The position numbers and the translations under genes are program-made. A model generated the notes under the pieces. The model was given only the letters and a program-made list of their open reading frames with translations, did no database searches and was not told the origin of the DNA. From Chitinophaga polysaccharea (GTDB lineage: Bacteria > Bacteroidota > Bacteroidia > Chitinophagales > Chitinophagaceae), in contig NZ_CABFVU010000001.1 in NCBI RefSeq assembly GCF_902150045.1, positions 310,001 through 374,000 on the forward strand: 64,000 bases of DNA. The letters run 5' to 3'. Every line of letters starts with the position of its first letter. Within the stretch, counting starts at the first letter, position 1. This document shows, in pieces, positions 46,086-55,016 of this stretch.

Positions 46086-46508
46086 ATGACAACTACTATT
46101 ATGCCCGAAAAAGCACATCATGGAAGAGCAGTAAAACGTATCCGCGAGTTACTGCATATAAAGCAGGAAGTACTGGCCGATGCTTTGAATATCAGTCAGC
46201 AGAGTGTTTCTGTTTTAGAAGGTAAAGAGATCATTGAGCCGGAGCAATTGGAGCAGATTGCTAAAACCCTGAAGGTACCCGTAGAGGCAATTAAGAATTT
46301 TAATGAGGAGGGAGCTGTTAATATTATAGCCAATACCTTTCAGGACGAATCATCAGCATATACCTATAACTACAAATGTACCTTTAACCCTTTCGATAAA
46401 TGGGTTGAAGTAGCGGAAGAGAATAAAAAATTATACGCTGCTTTGCTGAAAGAGAAAGATGAGAAGATTGCATTGCTGGAAAAGGTGCTGAATGAAAAGA
46501 AGAAATAA
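46086..46508 (+). CDS. XRE-family transcriptional regulator
   Basis: 140 residues. HTH (about 12-66: RIRELLHIKQEVLADALNISQQSVSVLE) and a C-terminal coiled coil (LLKEKDEKIALLEKVLNEKK). An in-frame ATG at 46101 (MPEKAH) is an alternative start and would restore a leader after the TATATTTG box. It likely binds the operator array upstream and controls itself and the divergent kinase. Confidence 0.88.
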   Translation: MTTTIMPEKAHHGRAVKRIRELLHIKQEVLADALNISQQSVSVLEGKEIIEPEQLEQIAKTLKVPVEAIKNFNEEGAVNIIANTFQDESSAYTYNYKCTFNPFDKWVEVAEENKKLYAALLKEKDEKIALLEKVLNEKKK

Positions 46509-46530
46509 CTGAAAGTTCAGGGATAGAGGA

Positions 46531-46553
46531 AGCCACCAAACGGTGGCTTTTTT
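46531..46553 (+). terminator. Terminator of the XRE gene
   Basis: Stem AGCCACC / GGTGGCT, 4-nt loop, then T6. Confidence 0.88.
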
Positions 46554-46570
46554 CATTTCATAAATTCTTT

Positions 46571-46840
46571 GTGCTCAGCTATAAAAGGGTGAAACATTTG
46601 GCGCAGTATTGTCTTATGCTGGATATCCTGTATTTTCTTCTGGTGGTATTCAAAGAAAAAATCGTCTTGGGATTTTTCTTTTCCAATGTTTACCTATTAA
46701 ATCTTAGCTATGACCTGTTAAGCAATATCTTTTTTGTGTCAGGGGTACTGGCGCTTATAAATTTCCTACTATTGATCTTTCTGTATAAAAAAGGAACAAG
46801 TACTATCATAATCAAAGATGGAAAGGCCGCCATCAGATAA
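46571..46840 (+). CDS. Small membrane protein, two TM helices
   Basis: 89 residues from a GTG at 46571 (a later ATG at 46616 would begin at MLDILYFLL). Two hydrophobic helices, about 16-40 and 50-73, then a basic tail. No family recognised. It follows a terminator, so it has its own promoter or is weakly expressed. Confidence 0.45.
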   Translation: MLSYKRVKHLAQYCLMLDILYFLLVVFKEKIVLGFFFSNVYLLNLSYDLLSNIFFVSGVLALINFLLLIFLYKKGTSTIIIKDGKAAIR

Positions 46841-46922
46841 TGGTAGTCTTTTAGAGATGATAGAATACATAAAAAAGCAAGACATTAAATGCCCTGCTTT
46901 GAGTAATGCCTTAGTACTCGTA

Positions 46923-49900
46923 TTAATTGAGTTTAGTGATCTTAAATGTTTCTGTTGCCCCCTTATTGTTAGTAAAGTGAACAATGTAAATACCCGACTG
47001 TAAACCGGCAGTACTGACAGTATAAGTCTGCCTGTTTTGCATGGTTGTATTTTTCTTCACGATAACAGCCCTGCCGGTAACATCTGTTACCATAATATCA
47101 GAAATGACATCTTCAGAGCCTGCATAACCATAATTCAATACATCACCCACCGGGTTAGGATACACAAAGTACTTATTGATCTTTGACTGCTCATTTGCCG
47201 GGTTTTGTTTACGGGCAAGAATGTGATCTGCTACTGGTGTATTGATATGAAAACTTACATTACCATATACATCCGGGTCTACAGTTTTTTCATTGACCAT
47301 AAACTGCCGGAAATGTATATCAAACGAATTACCGTAAGTCTTGGCACCGTTACGCAGACTGATCTCTACTATTACGGGGAAATGTTCCCCACTGTTCAGT
47401 TGAATGCCGTCTAATTCGAGCGTGGTTGCACCGTCAAAAGTAACCGTTTTTGCAGTTTCGTCTGCATGGGCATAAGTACCCAGAGAACCGGCGGCTACCC
47501 AACGGTCAAACAGGTCACCGAGGTGCAGTGTTATATAACCAACAGCAGAAAAGTCCCCGGCCAGTTGTTTATGGATGGCTTTATCGTTAATGAGTTGCAG
47601 GTTAAAAACATGGTTTTCGGTTTCTGCGTTGGATACCCATATCTGGTGTTTTTCTGTTGGCTTGTTGGTCAGGTCAAAATTGGTAATGATCAGGTTGCGG
47701 GTTACAATGTTGTTATTGTTCTTCACATTATACTTTTCGCTTAGGAAAAGCTCACTTATATCCATATCCTTTGTATACCACGCCCCGCCAAAGGGAGTTG
47801 ATACAAATACGTCTTCAATTATCCTTGCCAGCAGGCATACATCTACCTTGTCGGGGCTGTTAATATAGTCCTGCGGCCTTTGAGGCTTCCACGCCGTATG
47901 CAGCACTACCGACGCGCCGGGCTGAAGTGGAGGTACGGGCAGGGAATTGCCGATCTGACTGCCTGCAACTACAGGAACACCGGAAGAACCGGCAAGATAG
48001 GTCATGCCTGTCCAATCTGCGTCCCACATTTCACCGGTGGATGCCTGCGTCCAGTAAAGTTTTACCCCTGCCTCCACAGTGTTACTGGATGCTGCGGCAC
48101 AGCCTATGTTGCGTACCCGTACATATATGTAATTGGAATCGTTGTTCAGGTATTCCGGGTTTTGATGTTCTGTAATACTATCATTTACCTGTCTTACCCA
48201 AAGATCGGGACTATGCCATATATCCCACTCACGACCATCTACACTCAGCTGGCTATTAGGTTGGTCGAGCATATCTACATAAGAATCGCGGAGTGCCAGA
48301 TCATAAGTCGCTACCGTATCCAGTTGTATACGGATGATTTTATCAGCTACTTTCTTCGCTACCGGGTCACTGTCATATACCGTGAGGCGGTAATAGAGCA
48401 GCTTGCCACCGGTGGCTGCTGTTACGTCCGGCTCAAAGGTATTTATGCTGCTCAAAGTAGCTGTATTGCCGCCTAATGCTACCCAACGGGCACTATAAGG
48501 AGGCGTACCATTCAGTACTACGGGCTTCAGGTGCGGCAATGTGCTGTTGCTGCTGTAACCGGGAGCGCAAATGGTATTGACCTCTACGCCCTGTACAAAC
48601 ATCGTTTGGGTAGCGGGGTTGTTGCAAGAAGCAACGTCGTTTTTATAGGTATTGGCAAAAGTAAGCGCATTACCAGCGTCTAATGCGCCTGCGCCCAATC
48701 TGCCTGCATACCTGTTATTCTCGGGAACTTTAAACATACTGTCATTTGCAGTTTTCTTCAACAGCCACTCCAGTTGATAAGGGCTATAACAATTATTAAA
48801 GCTGTGCAGCAGTGCCGCTGTGCCAGCCACCTGCGGGGAAGCAAAGGAAGTGCCCCATCCTGCTATCCCTTCAAAGTGCTTGGAAGTATCGATAGGAGTG
48901 CAGGTAAGGCCGCCTATACGCACTGCCGGAGCACATATATCTACCTGGCTATTGTGTTGGTAGCAGTCGGCCACCGAATCACCTACGTTGGCTTCATGCA
49001 CCCATTTTACATTAAAGGTACTGCCCGAACCATAATTGTTTTCCCAACCTACTGCCGATACCGACATTACATGGTCGAGTGCAGCGGGAATAAAATACTG
49101 GCCGGCGGCTCCGGGCGTATGATTATCGCCATTGCCCGCACCAAATACACTGAAAGTCCCCTCTTCATAGATGCCCTGATATTGCATTTGCATAGTTAAA
49201 TTGCTTTGTATCGCCTGAGTTAGATCAAAACCCGCAAAACCGCCCCAACTGCCATTGAGTACCTGGCACCCGCGGTCGGCCATTCGCTGCATTTCTCCTG
49301 TCTGACCTTCTGCCAGATCAAGACGACAGTTAAAGCCTACCGATGGGAAGCCTGTACTATTGTCGGTACGTCCCGCAGCTATGCCGGCTACGGTAGTGCC
49401 ATGATGCCACGATTCGGCATCGAATGAGCCGGTGGCGGGGTTGTAAGGAGGCGGATAATTATTAGTGATCCGCTTTATTTGCCCCCCCTGCAGATCGGGG
49501 TTGTTGAGGTCAAAGTAAGTATCGGTAATGCCTATCACCGTACCTGTATCGCCTTTGGTAATGCCCCATGCAGCGGGTGCATGAATAAAGTCGAGGTACT
49601 TATCGTACCATAACCCCCAATCATTAGGATAATAATTGCCGGTGTACTGCGGTACTTTATCTTCTTCATAATAGGGGAAATAAGCAGGCCAAGATGCTTT
49701 AAGGGTTGTGCCGAGGGCTGTACTGGTACAATTGACACTGTATATGTGCCGCATAAAATCAAAGCGCGAATCAGGGAAGGCTTTTGCAAAATTTGTAGCC
49801 CCATATTGGCTAAAGACGGAAGCAATACTGGGTAAAGCAAAAGAAGGAACACCGGACGAAGATATACTGGTAAGGATGCTTTCATCGGGTACAGAAAGGT

Positions 49901-49985
49901 ACAGCCTGACGGACTGCGCGTTCATAATTTTGGGCATAAGTAATGCCAGCAGCAACAGCAGTGCTGCACAGTTTTTTTTGATCAT
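46923..49985 (-). CDS. Secreted subtilisin-like protease with T9SS sorting domain
   Basis: 1020 residues. Signal peptide (1-23), S8 domain with triad Asp155 (GITDTYFD), His195 (HHGTTVAG) and Ser380 (GWGTSFASP), Asn285 in GAGNGD (oxyanion), several beta domains, and a C-terminal type A T9SS domain (YPNPVGDVLNYGYAG ... ending FKITKLN). It would be exported by the type IX system and bound to the cell surface or released. Co-transcribed with the upstream delta-60 gene (18-bp gap). Substrate unknown. Confidence 0.9.
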   Translation of the reverse strand: MIKKNCAALLLLLALLMPKIMNAQSVRLYLSVPDESILTSISSSGVPSFALPSIASVFSQYGATNFAKAFPDSRFDFMRHIYSVNCTSTALGTTLKASWPAYFPYYEEDKVPQYTGNYYPNDWGLWYDKYLDFIHAPAAWGITKGDTGTVIGITDTYFDLNNPDLQGGQIKRITNNYPPPYNPATGSFDAESWHHGTTVAGIAAGRTDNSTGFPSVGFNCRLDLAEGQTGEMQRMADRGCQVLNGSWGGFAGFDLTQAIQSNLTMQMQYQGIYEEGTFSVFGAGNGDNHTPGAAGQYFIPAALDHVMSVSAVGWENNYGSGSTFNVKWVHEANVGDSVADCYQHNSQVDICAPAVRIGGLTCTPIDTSKHFEGIAGWGTSFASPQVAGTAALLHSFNNCYSPYQLEWLLKKTANDSMFKVPENNRYAGRLGAGALDAGNALTFANTYKNDVASCNNPATQTMFVQGVEVNTICAPGYSSNSTLPHLKPVVLNGTPPYSARWVALGGNTATLSSINTFEPDVTAATGGKLLYYRLTVYDSDPVAKKVADKIIRIQLDTVATYDLALRDSYVDMLDQPNSQLSVDGREWDIWHSPDLWVRQVNDSITEHQNPEYLNNDSNYIYVRVRNIGCAAASSNTVEAGVKLYWTQASTGEMWDADWTGMTYLAGSSGVPVVAGSQIGNSLPVPPLQPGASVVLHTAWKPQRPQDYINSPDKVDVCLLARIIEDVFVSTPFGGAWYTKDMDISELFLSEKYNVKNNNNIVTRNLIITNFDLTNKPTEKHQIWVSNAETENHVFNLQLINDKAIHKQLAGDFSAVGYITLHLGDLFDRWVAAGSLGTYAHADETAKTVTFDGATTLELDGIQLNSGEHFPVIVEISLRNGAKTYGNSFDIHFRQFMVNEKTVDPDVYGNVSFHINTPVADHILARKQNPANEQSKINKYFVYPNPVGDVLNYGYAGSEDVISDIMVTDVTGRAVIVKKNTTMQNRQTYTVSTAGLQSGIYIVHFTNNKGATETFKITKLN

Positions 49986-50003
49986 AATGTGGTTTTTGAT
50001 TTT

Positions 50004-51539
50004 TTAATGGTAAACAATGATCTTTCGCATCACTGGTATTTGGGGGTAAGAAGATAGTTGTAATTGGAGCAGATATACACCATTTGGCAGCTGTACGGTG
50101 CTAATGGTATTATGATACATAGGGGGGCATTCTATCATCCTGCCATCTGTGGTATACAGGACAGCATCGGTAATAGTATAGTTGCTGCGGTTGGTTATAT
50201 GGAGGGCATCAACAGCAGGTATGGGATAGACGGTTATATCCTGTGCTGCTGCGACGTCAGGCGGGTTGATAACGGACAAGCGGCCATCTGACTGATAGCG
50301 TACGATAACTGCATTTATATCTCCACCACTGGAGGTGCTGTTTTTTTGGGAACGTCCGCAGGCCACTATTTTGCCATCGGCCTGTAGTTTCATATCTTCC
50401 ATTCGTTCGTTACCCGGCCCAATAGGTGTAAATATCTTTCCCTGCTGCCCAAATGCAGTATCAAGGCTGCCATTAGGCTTAAATTGCATTACTGCAAAAT
50501 CTTCATTATTGGAATTTGTATAACCGCCTACAACTATTTTACCATCACTGCGCAGCACCATACAGGAGGCAATACAAGTGTCTGCAGTGGCTATGCCATT
50601 GACGCCAAAACTGCTGTCTGTACTGCCGTTTGCCTTCAGACGCAGCAGCTTCAGGTCATTACTGGCTGCGCCGCCGAGCAATATACGTCCGTCGGGCTGT
50701 AGCTGCATGGTATGTACATAGGCAAGGCCGCCCGTCTGTATATAGGAAATGCCGGTATGATTAAAAGTAGTATCCAGTGTACCATCAGGCAGGTAGCGTA
50801 CACAGGCAAAGGATCGGGTATTTGTAGCATCATATGCCTCTATACCTACCACTATTTTATTATCAGGCTGAATAGCTACATCGCCTATCTCTGCACCATA
50901 AGAACCTGTACCGGTAACTACCCGTCCATAAGTGCCAAAACTGCTGTCAATTGCCCCCGCAGGCCAATAGCGTATAAGCGCAAGTGTATTATATGTTGTG
51001 CCTACAGCTATAATTTTGCCGTCCGGCTGTAAGGTTATTACTTTCAAGTAATCCATCGAACTGCCAGACATACTTACATTGGTAGTCACAACGCCACTAT
51101 CTCCAAAAGTACTATCGATATTTCCATTACTATTCAATCTTATTAAAGCAAAATCATCGTGTGTTTGATTACTGTATGTTTGACCCCCCACAACAATTTT
51201 TCCATCTGACTGTAAAGCCAAATCAAGTAGTGCAAAACCATTAGGGGTATATGGTCTTATATATTTTCCCTGTACACTAAAGGTATTATCTAACGTGCCA
51301 TTGGGCAGATAACGAGCCACAACCGCATTTAATATTGCTCCACCGGCCGCTACTATTTTACCATCTGGCTGTATCACTATAGCATTGTAATTACTGCCAT
51401 AAGTTGGTGGTGTCGTGTAGGTAACTATTCCATTCGTACCAAAGCTGCTGTCCAGCCCCGTAGGTAGTGCAATGGCCTGCCCGCTCACAATACAGGTTAT
51501 AACAAAACATAACAGTAGGCAACAGTATTTCATAAGCAA
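50004..51539 (-). CDS. Delta-60 repeat protein with T9SS sorting domain
   Basis: 511 residues. A signal peptide (1-24) is followed by about seven delta-60 repeats, each with QPDGKIVAAG-type strands and L-x-R-x-x-x-x-G-x-x-D-x-x-F-G. The C-terminus is a T9SS type A-like domain (YPIPAVDALHITN). Repeat proteins of this kind are seen as beta-propeller surface proteins. First gene of a leftward operon with the subtilisin-like protease; a role as partner or substrate is possible. Confidence 0.85.
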   Translation of the reverse strand: MLMKYCCLLLCFVITCIVSGQAIALPTGLDSSFGTNGIVTYTTPPTYGSNYNAIVIQPDGKIVAAGGAILNAVVARYLPNGTLDNTFSVQGKYIRPYTPNGFALLDLALQSDGKIVVGGQTYSNQTHDDFALIRLNSNGNIDSTFGDSGVVTTNVSMSGSSMDYLKVITLQPDGKIIAVGTTYNTLALIRYWPAGAIDSSFGTYGRVVTGTGSYGAEIGDVAIQPDNKIVVGIEAYDATNTRSFACVRYLPDGTLDTTFNHTGISYIQTGGLAYVHTMQLQPDGRILLGGAASNDLKLLRLKANGSTDSSFGVNGIATADTCIASCMVLRSDGKIVVGGYTNSNNEDFAVMQFKPNGSLDTAFGQQGKIFTPIGPGNERMEDMKLQADGKIVACGRSQKNSTSSGGDINAVIVRYQSDGRLSVINPPDVAAAQDITVYPIPAVDALHITNRSNYTITDAVLYTTDGRMIECPPMYHNTISTVQLPNGVYLLQLQLSSYPQIPVMRKIIVYH

Positions 51540-51663
51540 GGGGTCTTCATTTGTTAAAGTTATTTTATTCTAATGCAAAAATGGTCACTGATTTGTTGCC
51601 GGGTCAAACATTTTAATTTATAGAGTAAAATAAATGTAAAAACATGCAACCTATGTGCATACG

Positions 51664-51978
51664 TTACACTTTTTTCATTTTATGGAGGTTTCGTTGTTCT
51701 ATATCTGCAATGATACAGGCGGCAAGCTGTTGCTCCATTGCGGTACTAAAACCATAGGTAAGTCCCTCAAAAGCCCATTGTCCATTTCCGTGATCCTGCA
51801 TGAGCAATTCTATCTTTGTTATTTTATTCTTTTCCTGCAATTCTACAAGGAACCATCTGGTAGTATTCTCTGACGAGATTTTATAAAAATCGCAACTGTA
51901 ATGTTTGCCTTCGCAGTAAATGGCTTTAAAAAACCTGAACTTTAAGGCAGGTTCCAGTATGTCATTAGTTTCTTTCAC
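51664..51978 (-). CDS. Hypothetical protein
   Basis: 104 residues without signal peptide or TM helix. Charged with aromatic strands (ILEPALKFRFFKAIYCEGKHY). No family recognised. Divergent from the XRE gene 52132 across about 150 bp. Confidence 0.55.
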   Translation of the reverse strand: MKETNDILEPALKFRFFKAIYCEGKHYSCDFYKISSENTTRWFLVELQEKNKITKIELLMQDHGNGQWAFEGLTYGFSTAMEQQLAACIIADIEQRNLHKMKKV

Positions 51979-52131
51979 AGTAATAAAGATTTTTTTAGTT
52001 TTACAGGCATATAAAGGTTATGAGAAAGTCAAGAGCGAAATAATCATTAATTTTTTATGTTTCCAATTCGTCTTTGATAGTCTGACTTAACATTATATAA
52101 AGTTTCACTAACTATTTGTTATCTCCCACTT

Positions 52132-52485
52132 ATGAAGCATGTCGGTTATAATATCCGCAAATCGAGACTTGCAAAAAATCTCACACAGGAATATGTTGCA
52201 GGTGTCTTGAAAATGACCCCTGCTGCTTATGGAAATATAGAGCGCGGTGCCTCTAACGTCAGCCTGAACCGGCTACAGCAAATTGCTGATATTTTAGAAG
52301 TAGAACCTGAAGAATTATTGCATGAAAAGGAACCGATCAATATTACCGCACCTGTGAACAATTCTAATATCGGCAATAACCAGAATAATATCATTGGCTT
52401 GACCGAAGAAAACTTCCAGCTTTTAAACAAAACTCTGGAAGGCGTAACTAAGGTGCTTGAAAAAGTAATAGATAAACTTAAATAG
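52132..52485 (+). CDS. XRE-family transcriptional regulator
   Basis: 117 residues. HTH (about 5-62: IRKSRLAKNLTQEYVAGVLKMTPAAYGNIERG) followed by an Asn-rich linker (NNSNIGNNQNN) and a coiled coil (LLNKTLEGVTKVLEKVIDKL). Architecture resembles the regulator at 46086. Single gene. Confidence 0.88.
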   Translation: MKHVGYNIRKSRLAKNLTQEYVAGVLKMTPAAYGNIERGASNVSLNRLQQIADILEVEPEELLHEKEPINITAPVNNSNIGNNQNNIIGLTEENFQLLNKTLEGVTKVLEKVIDKLK

Positions 52486-52719
52486 CTGACCTGTTATCTG
52501 CAATGTAATTCTGCGGCCGTATTGCTGGCAATTATTTCTAATTCACAGTCAAATAGAAAATGGTAAAACAGATATAAGTATCAGTCTGGTTATGCTCTTG
52601 GTAGACCTATTACTATTGCAGCCTCTCTCTTTTGAGGGTGCAGCGGAAAACAAGATTGTTTAAAATGGATGATGTTAATTTAAAACTGCCATTTAGACAA
52701 AACAAAATTTATCAAAATC

Positions 52720-53442
52720 TTATTTCAGCTGATCGATAATATTATCCATATACTTATACAGATATATCTTGTCGAATTGCGAAGCAAATTTTTCTTGTTC
52801 CAAATAACCAAATCCATGAGTAGAAGACTTATGCCCGAAGTTAGCGACGAGTAAAAGCCAGTTTTCATCAAATTTTGTTGGATATCTTTTAATGTTTTTT
52901 TCTTTCTCTTGTATTGCTCGTTTGATCCAATCAACATCAACATCTTTCACCAAGTATGCACCAAAAGGTTGCCAATTTTCAAAATCAAGATCATTGGAAA
53001 CTGAAATAGAATCAATAAAATGATTTATAGGTCTACAACGGCCCCTTGAAGAAATATTAAAACTATATTTCCGATTAGGTAAGTATATGCCTTCAACCAG
53101 ATCATGTAATTGATCTACGTACATGCCAATTTCACTTTTCTTGCACTTAATAGGCACATTTGAAAAGTTAACTAGCACACGCAGTTTTGCTGAATATTTT
53201 TCTTTAAACTTCCTATAAGCTGATTCTACAAGGTTTTCCTGAAATGCCTCAACTTGTATTAAATGAGGGTGAATTAATCTTGTTACCTCTATTGAAATAT
53301 CCCTGGTCAATTCTCTAACAATAAAATCGGGAGTTTCTGTAGATTCTATTGATTTTACACGCAGTTGCAGACTTTCATTTGAAATAAAAGTGCGTAATAA
53401 ATGATATTCTAAATCTTTTTTAGCAATAGTTTTCTTATACAT
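52720..53442 (-). CDS. Hypothetical protein, possible PD-(D/E)xK-type nuclease
   Basis: 240 residues. The segment TETPDFIVRELTRDISIEVTRL (residues 36-57) is compatible with a PD...(D/E)xK core with Thr in place of Lys. The rest is helical, with no other motif. AT-rich and isolated, on the strand opposite to the methyltransferase operon. It may belong to the same defence cluster, but the nuclease call is weak. Confidence 0.45.
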   Translation of the reverse strand: MYKKTIAKKDLEYHLLRTFISNESLQLRVKSIESTETPDFIVRELTRDISIEVTRLIHPHLIQVEAFQENLVESAYRKFKEKYSAKLRVLVNFSNVPIKCKKSEIGMYVDQLHDLVEGIYLPNRKYSFNISSRGRCRPINHFIDSISVSNDLDFENWQPFGAYLVKDVDVDWIKRAIQEKEKNIKRYPTKFDENWLLLVANFGHKSSTHGFGYLEQEKFASQFDKIYLYKYMDNIIDQLK

Positions 53443-53882
53443 ACTTCAAGTTATTTACAGTTGTAGTACTCCCATAATCTACTCTATAGATAGTGTTTTC
53501 TTGGAAAAAATCTACAATATGATTCCTGCCGTTTTTTTAAGAACAACTTTATGAAGCCAAGTCCTCAGCTACCTTTTTGCGGTTAGTGGTTCCAGTTCAT
53601 TGTTTTCAATATTTCCTTACTTATTCCTGCATTTTGTACAAGGCCAAGTACAAAGCAAAAATTATATATATAATTTTTATCACTTCTATGAATATAATTG
53701 AATTATTTTCAAACAAAGTAATGCATGCAGAAGTATATTATAGTATGAACAACTAAATATTTGACGCACAGCCTAAAGCTCGGATTCGGCATAATGAGAA
53801 AATAGGATACAAAATTTCGAATATATATATCATATTTTGAGATGTTTTTTGAAAAAAAAGTCTACTTTCGTCATCCTAATCA
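53443..53882 (+). promoter_or_regulatory. Upstream region and promoter of the MORC-type operon
   Basis: 440 bp of AT-rich DNA without a gene. Near the end, TTTG (53836-53839), a 23-nt spacer and TACTTTCG (53863-53870) form a plausible Bacteroidota promoter. A start about 53877 fits the ATG of the controller at 53892. Confidence 0.55.
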
Positions 53883-53891
53883 TTGAAGCAA

Positions 53892-54092
53892 ATGAATCGC
53901 ATCAAAGAAGTATTGGAGGAAAAAGGAATAAAGCAAACTTGGTTAGCGGAGCAGCTAGGCAAAAGCTATAATATGGTTAATGCGTATGTACAAAATAGAC
54001 GACAACCAAGCATTGAAATCTTGAATCAGATTGCTCATCTTTTAAACACAGACATAAGAGACCTTTTGGTCTCAACCCAAAGCAATTTATAA
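53892..54092 (+). CDS. Small XRE controller protein of the R-M-like operon
   Basis: 66 residues from ATG 53892 (MNRIKEVLEEKGI); an in-frame TTG at 53883 would add three residues. One Cro/CI-type HTH (QTWLAEQLGKSYNMVNAYVQNRRQPS) fills the protein. Its size is typical of controller proteins that time restriction-modification genes. The methyltransferase starts 18 bp after its stop. Confidence 0.88.
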   Translation: MNRIKEVLEEKGIKQTWLAEQLGKSYNMVNAYVQNRRQPSIEILNQIAHLLNTDIRDLLVSTQSNL

Positions 54093-54110
54093 CATACTTA
54101 TAAAGATTTA

Positions 54111-55016
54111 ATGAGAATAGCATATAATACGAATAAGGGAATATTTTATAATGGAAAAGTTGAGGAAGCCTTAGCTTCCAAAAAGTTTGAACAATACAAA
54201 GGAAAGGTCAACTTGATTCTGACATCCCCTCCTTTTCCTTTAAACAGAAAAAAGAAATATGGGAATTTGCAGGGGCAAGAATATATTGACTGGCTTTCTA
54301 ATTTAGCAATATTATTTAAAGAATATTTAGCTGATAATGGATCTATAGTTATTGAACTTGGCAATTCTTGGGAACCTCAAAGGCCTGTAATGTCAACATT
54401 TTCCCTTAAGGCACTTTTGTCTTTTTTAGAAAAAGGAGAATACAGTCTTTGTCAACAATTTATATGGAATAACCCCGCAAAACTGCCTAGCCCTGCTCAA
54501 TGGGTAAATGTAGAACGTAATAGGGTTAAAGATGCATTTACTTATATCTGGTGGATGAGTAAGACAGATTTTCCTAAAGCTGATAATAAAAAAGTATTAA
54601 TGGAATATAGTAGCTCCATGAAAAAACTTTTAAAAACGGGAAAGTATAATGCTGGCACTAGACCCTCGGAACACAATATTGGAGAGAAATCATTTTTAAA
54701 GGATAATGAAGGTGCTATTCCTTCAAATATTATAACTGCAGCCAATACTCAATCGACTACCAACTATCAATTGTATTGCAAAGAACACGACTTGGAACCT
54801 CACCCCGCAAGGATGCCAAGTGCCATCCCCGAATTTTTTATAAAATTTTTGACTGATCCCGAGGATTTAATTTTAGATCCCTTTGGAGGAAGTAATACTA
54901 CTGGTGCTATTGCAGAAAGACTCAATAGAAAATGGATTGCTATTGAACCTAATGAAGATTATATCAAAGGTTCTGTCGGAAGGTTCTTGAAAGAAGATAA
55001 ACTCATCTATAGATAA
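54111..55016 (+). CDS. Beta-class DNA methyltransferase
   Basis: 301 residues. Catalytic motif IV TSPPF (38-42) near the N-terminus and SAM-binding motif I DPFGGSNTTG (256-265) near the C-terminus, i.e. beta-class order. TSPP(F/Y) favours N4-cytosine methylation, though N6-adenine is not excluded. It would modify host DNA to mark self. Middle block SAIPEFFIKFLTDPEDLILDPFGG is typical. The helicase ATG follows the stop codon directly. Confidence 0.92.
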   Translation: MRIAYNTNKGIFYNGKVEEALASKKFEQYKGKVNLILTSPPFPLNRKKKYGNLQGQEYIDWLSNLAILFKEYLADNGSIVIELGNSWEPQRPVMSTFSLKALLSFLEKGEYSLCQQFIWNNPAKLPSPAQWVNVERNRVKDAFTYIWWMSKTDFPKADNKKVLMEYSSSMKKLLKTGKYNAGTRPSEHNIGEKSFLKDNEGAIPSNIITAANTQSTTNYQLYCKEHDLEPHPARMPSAIPEFFIKFLTDPEDLILDPFGGSNTTGAIAERLNRKWIAIEPNEDYIKGSVGRFLKEDKLIYR

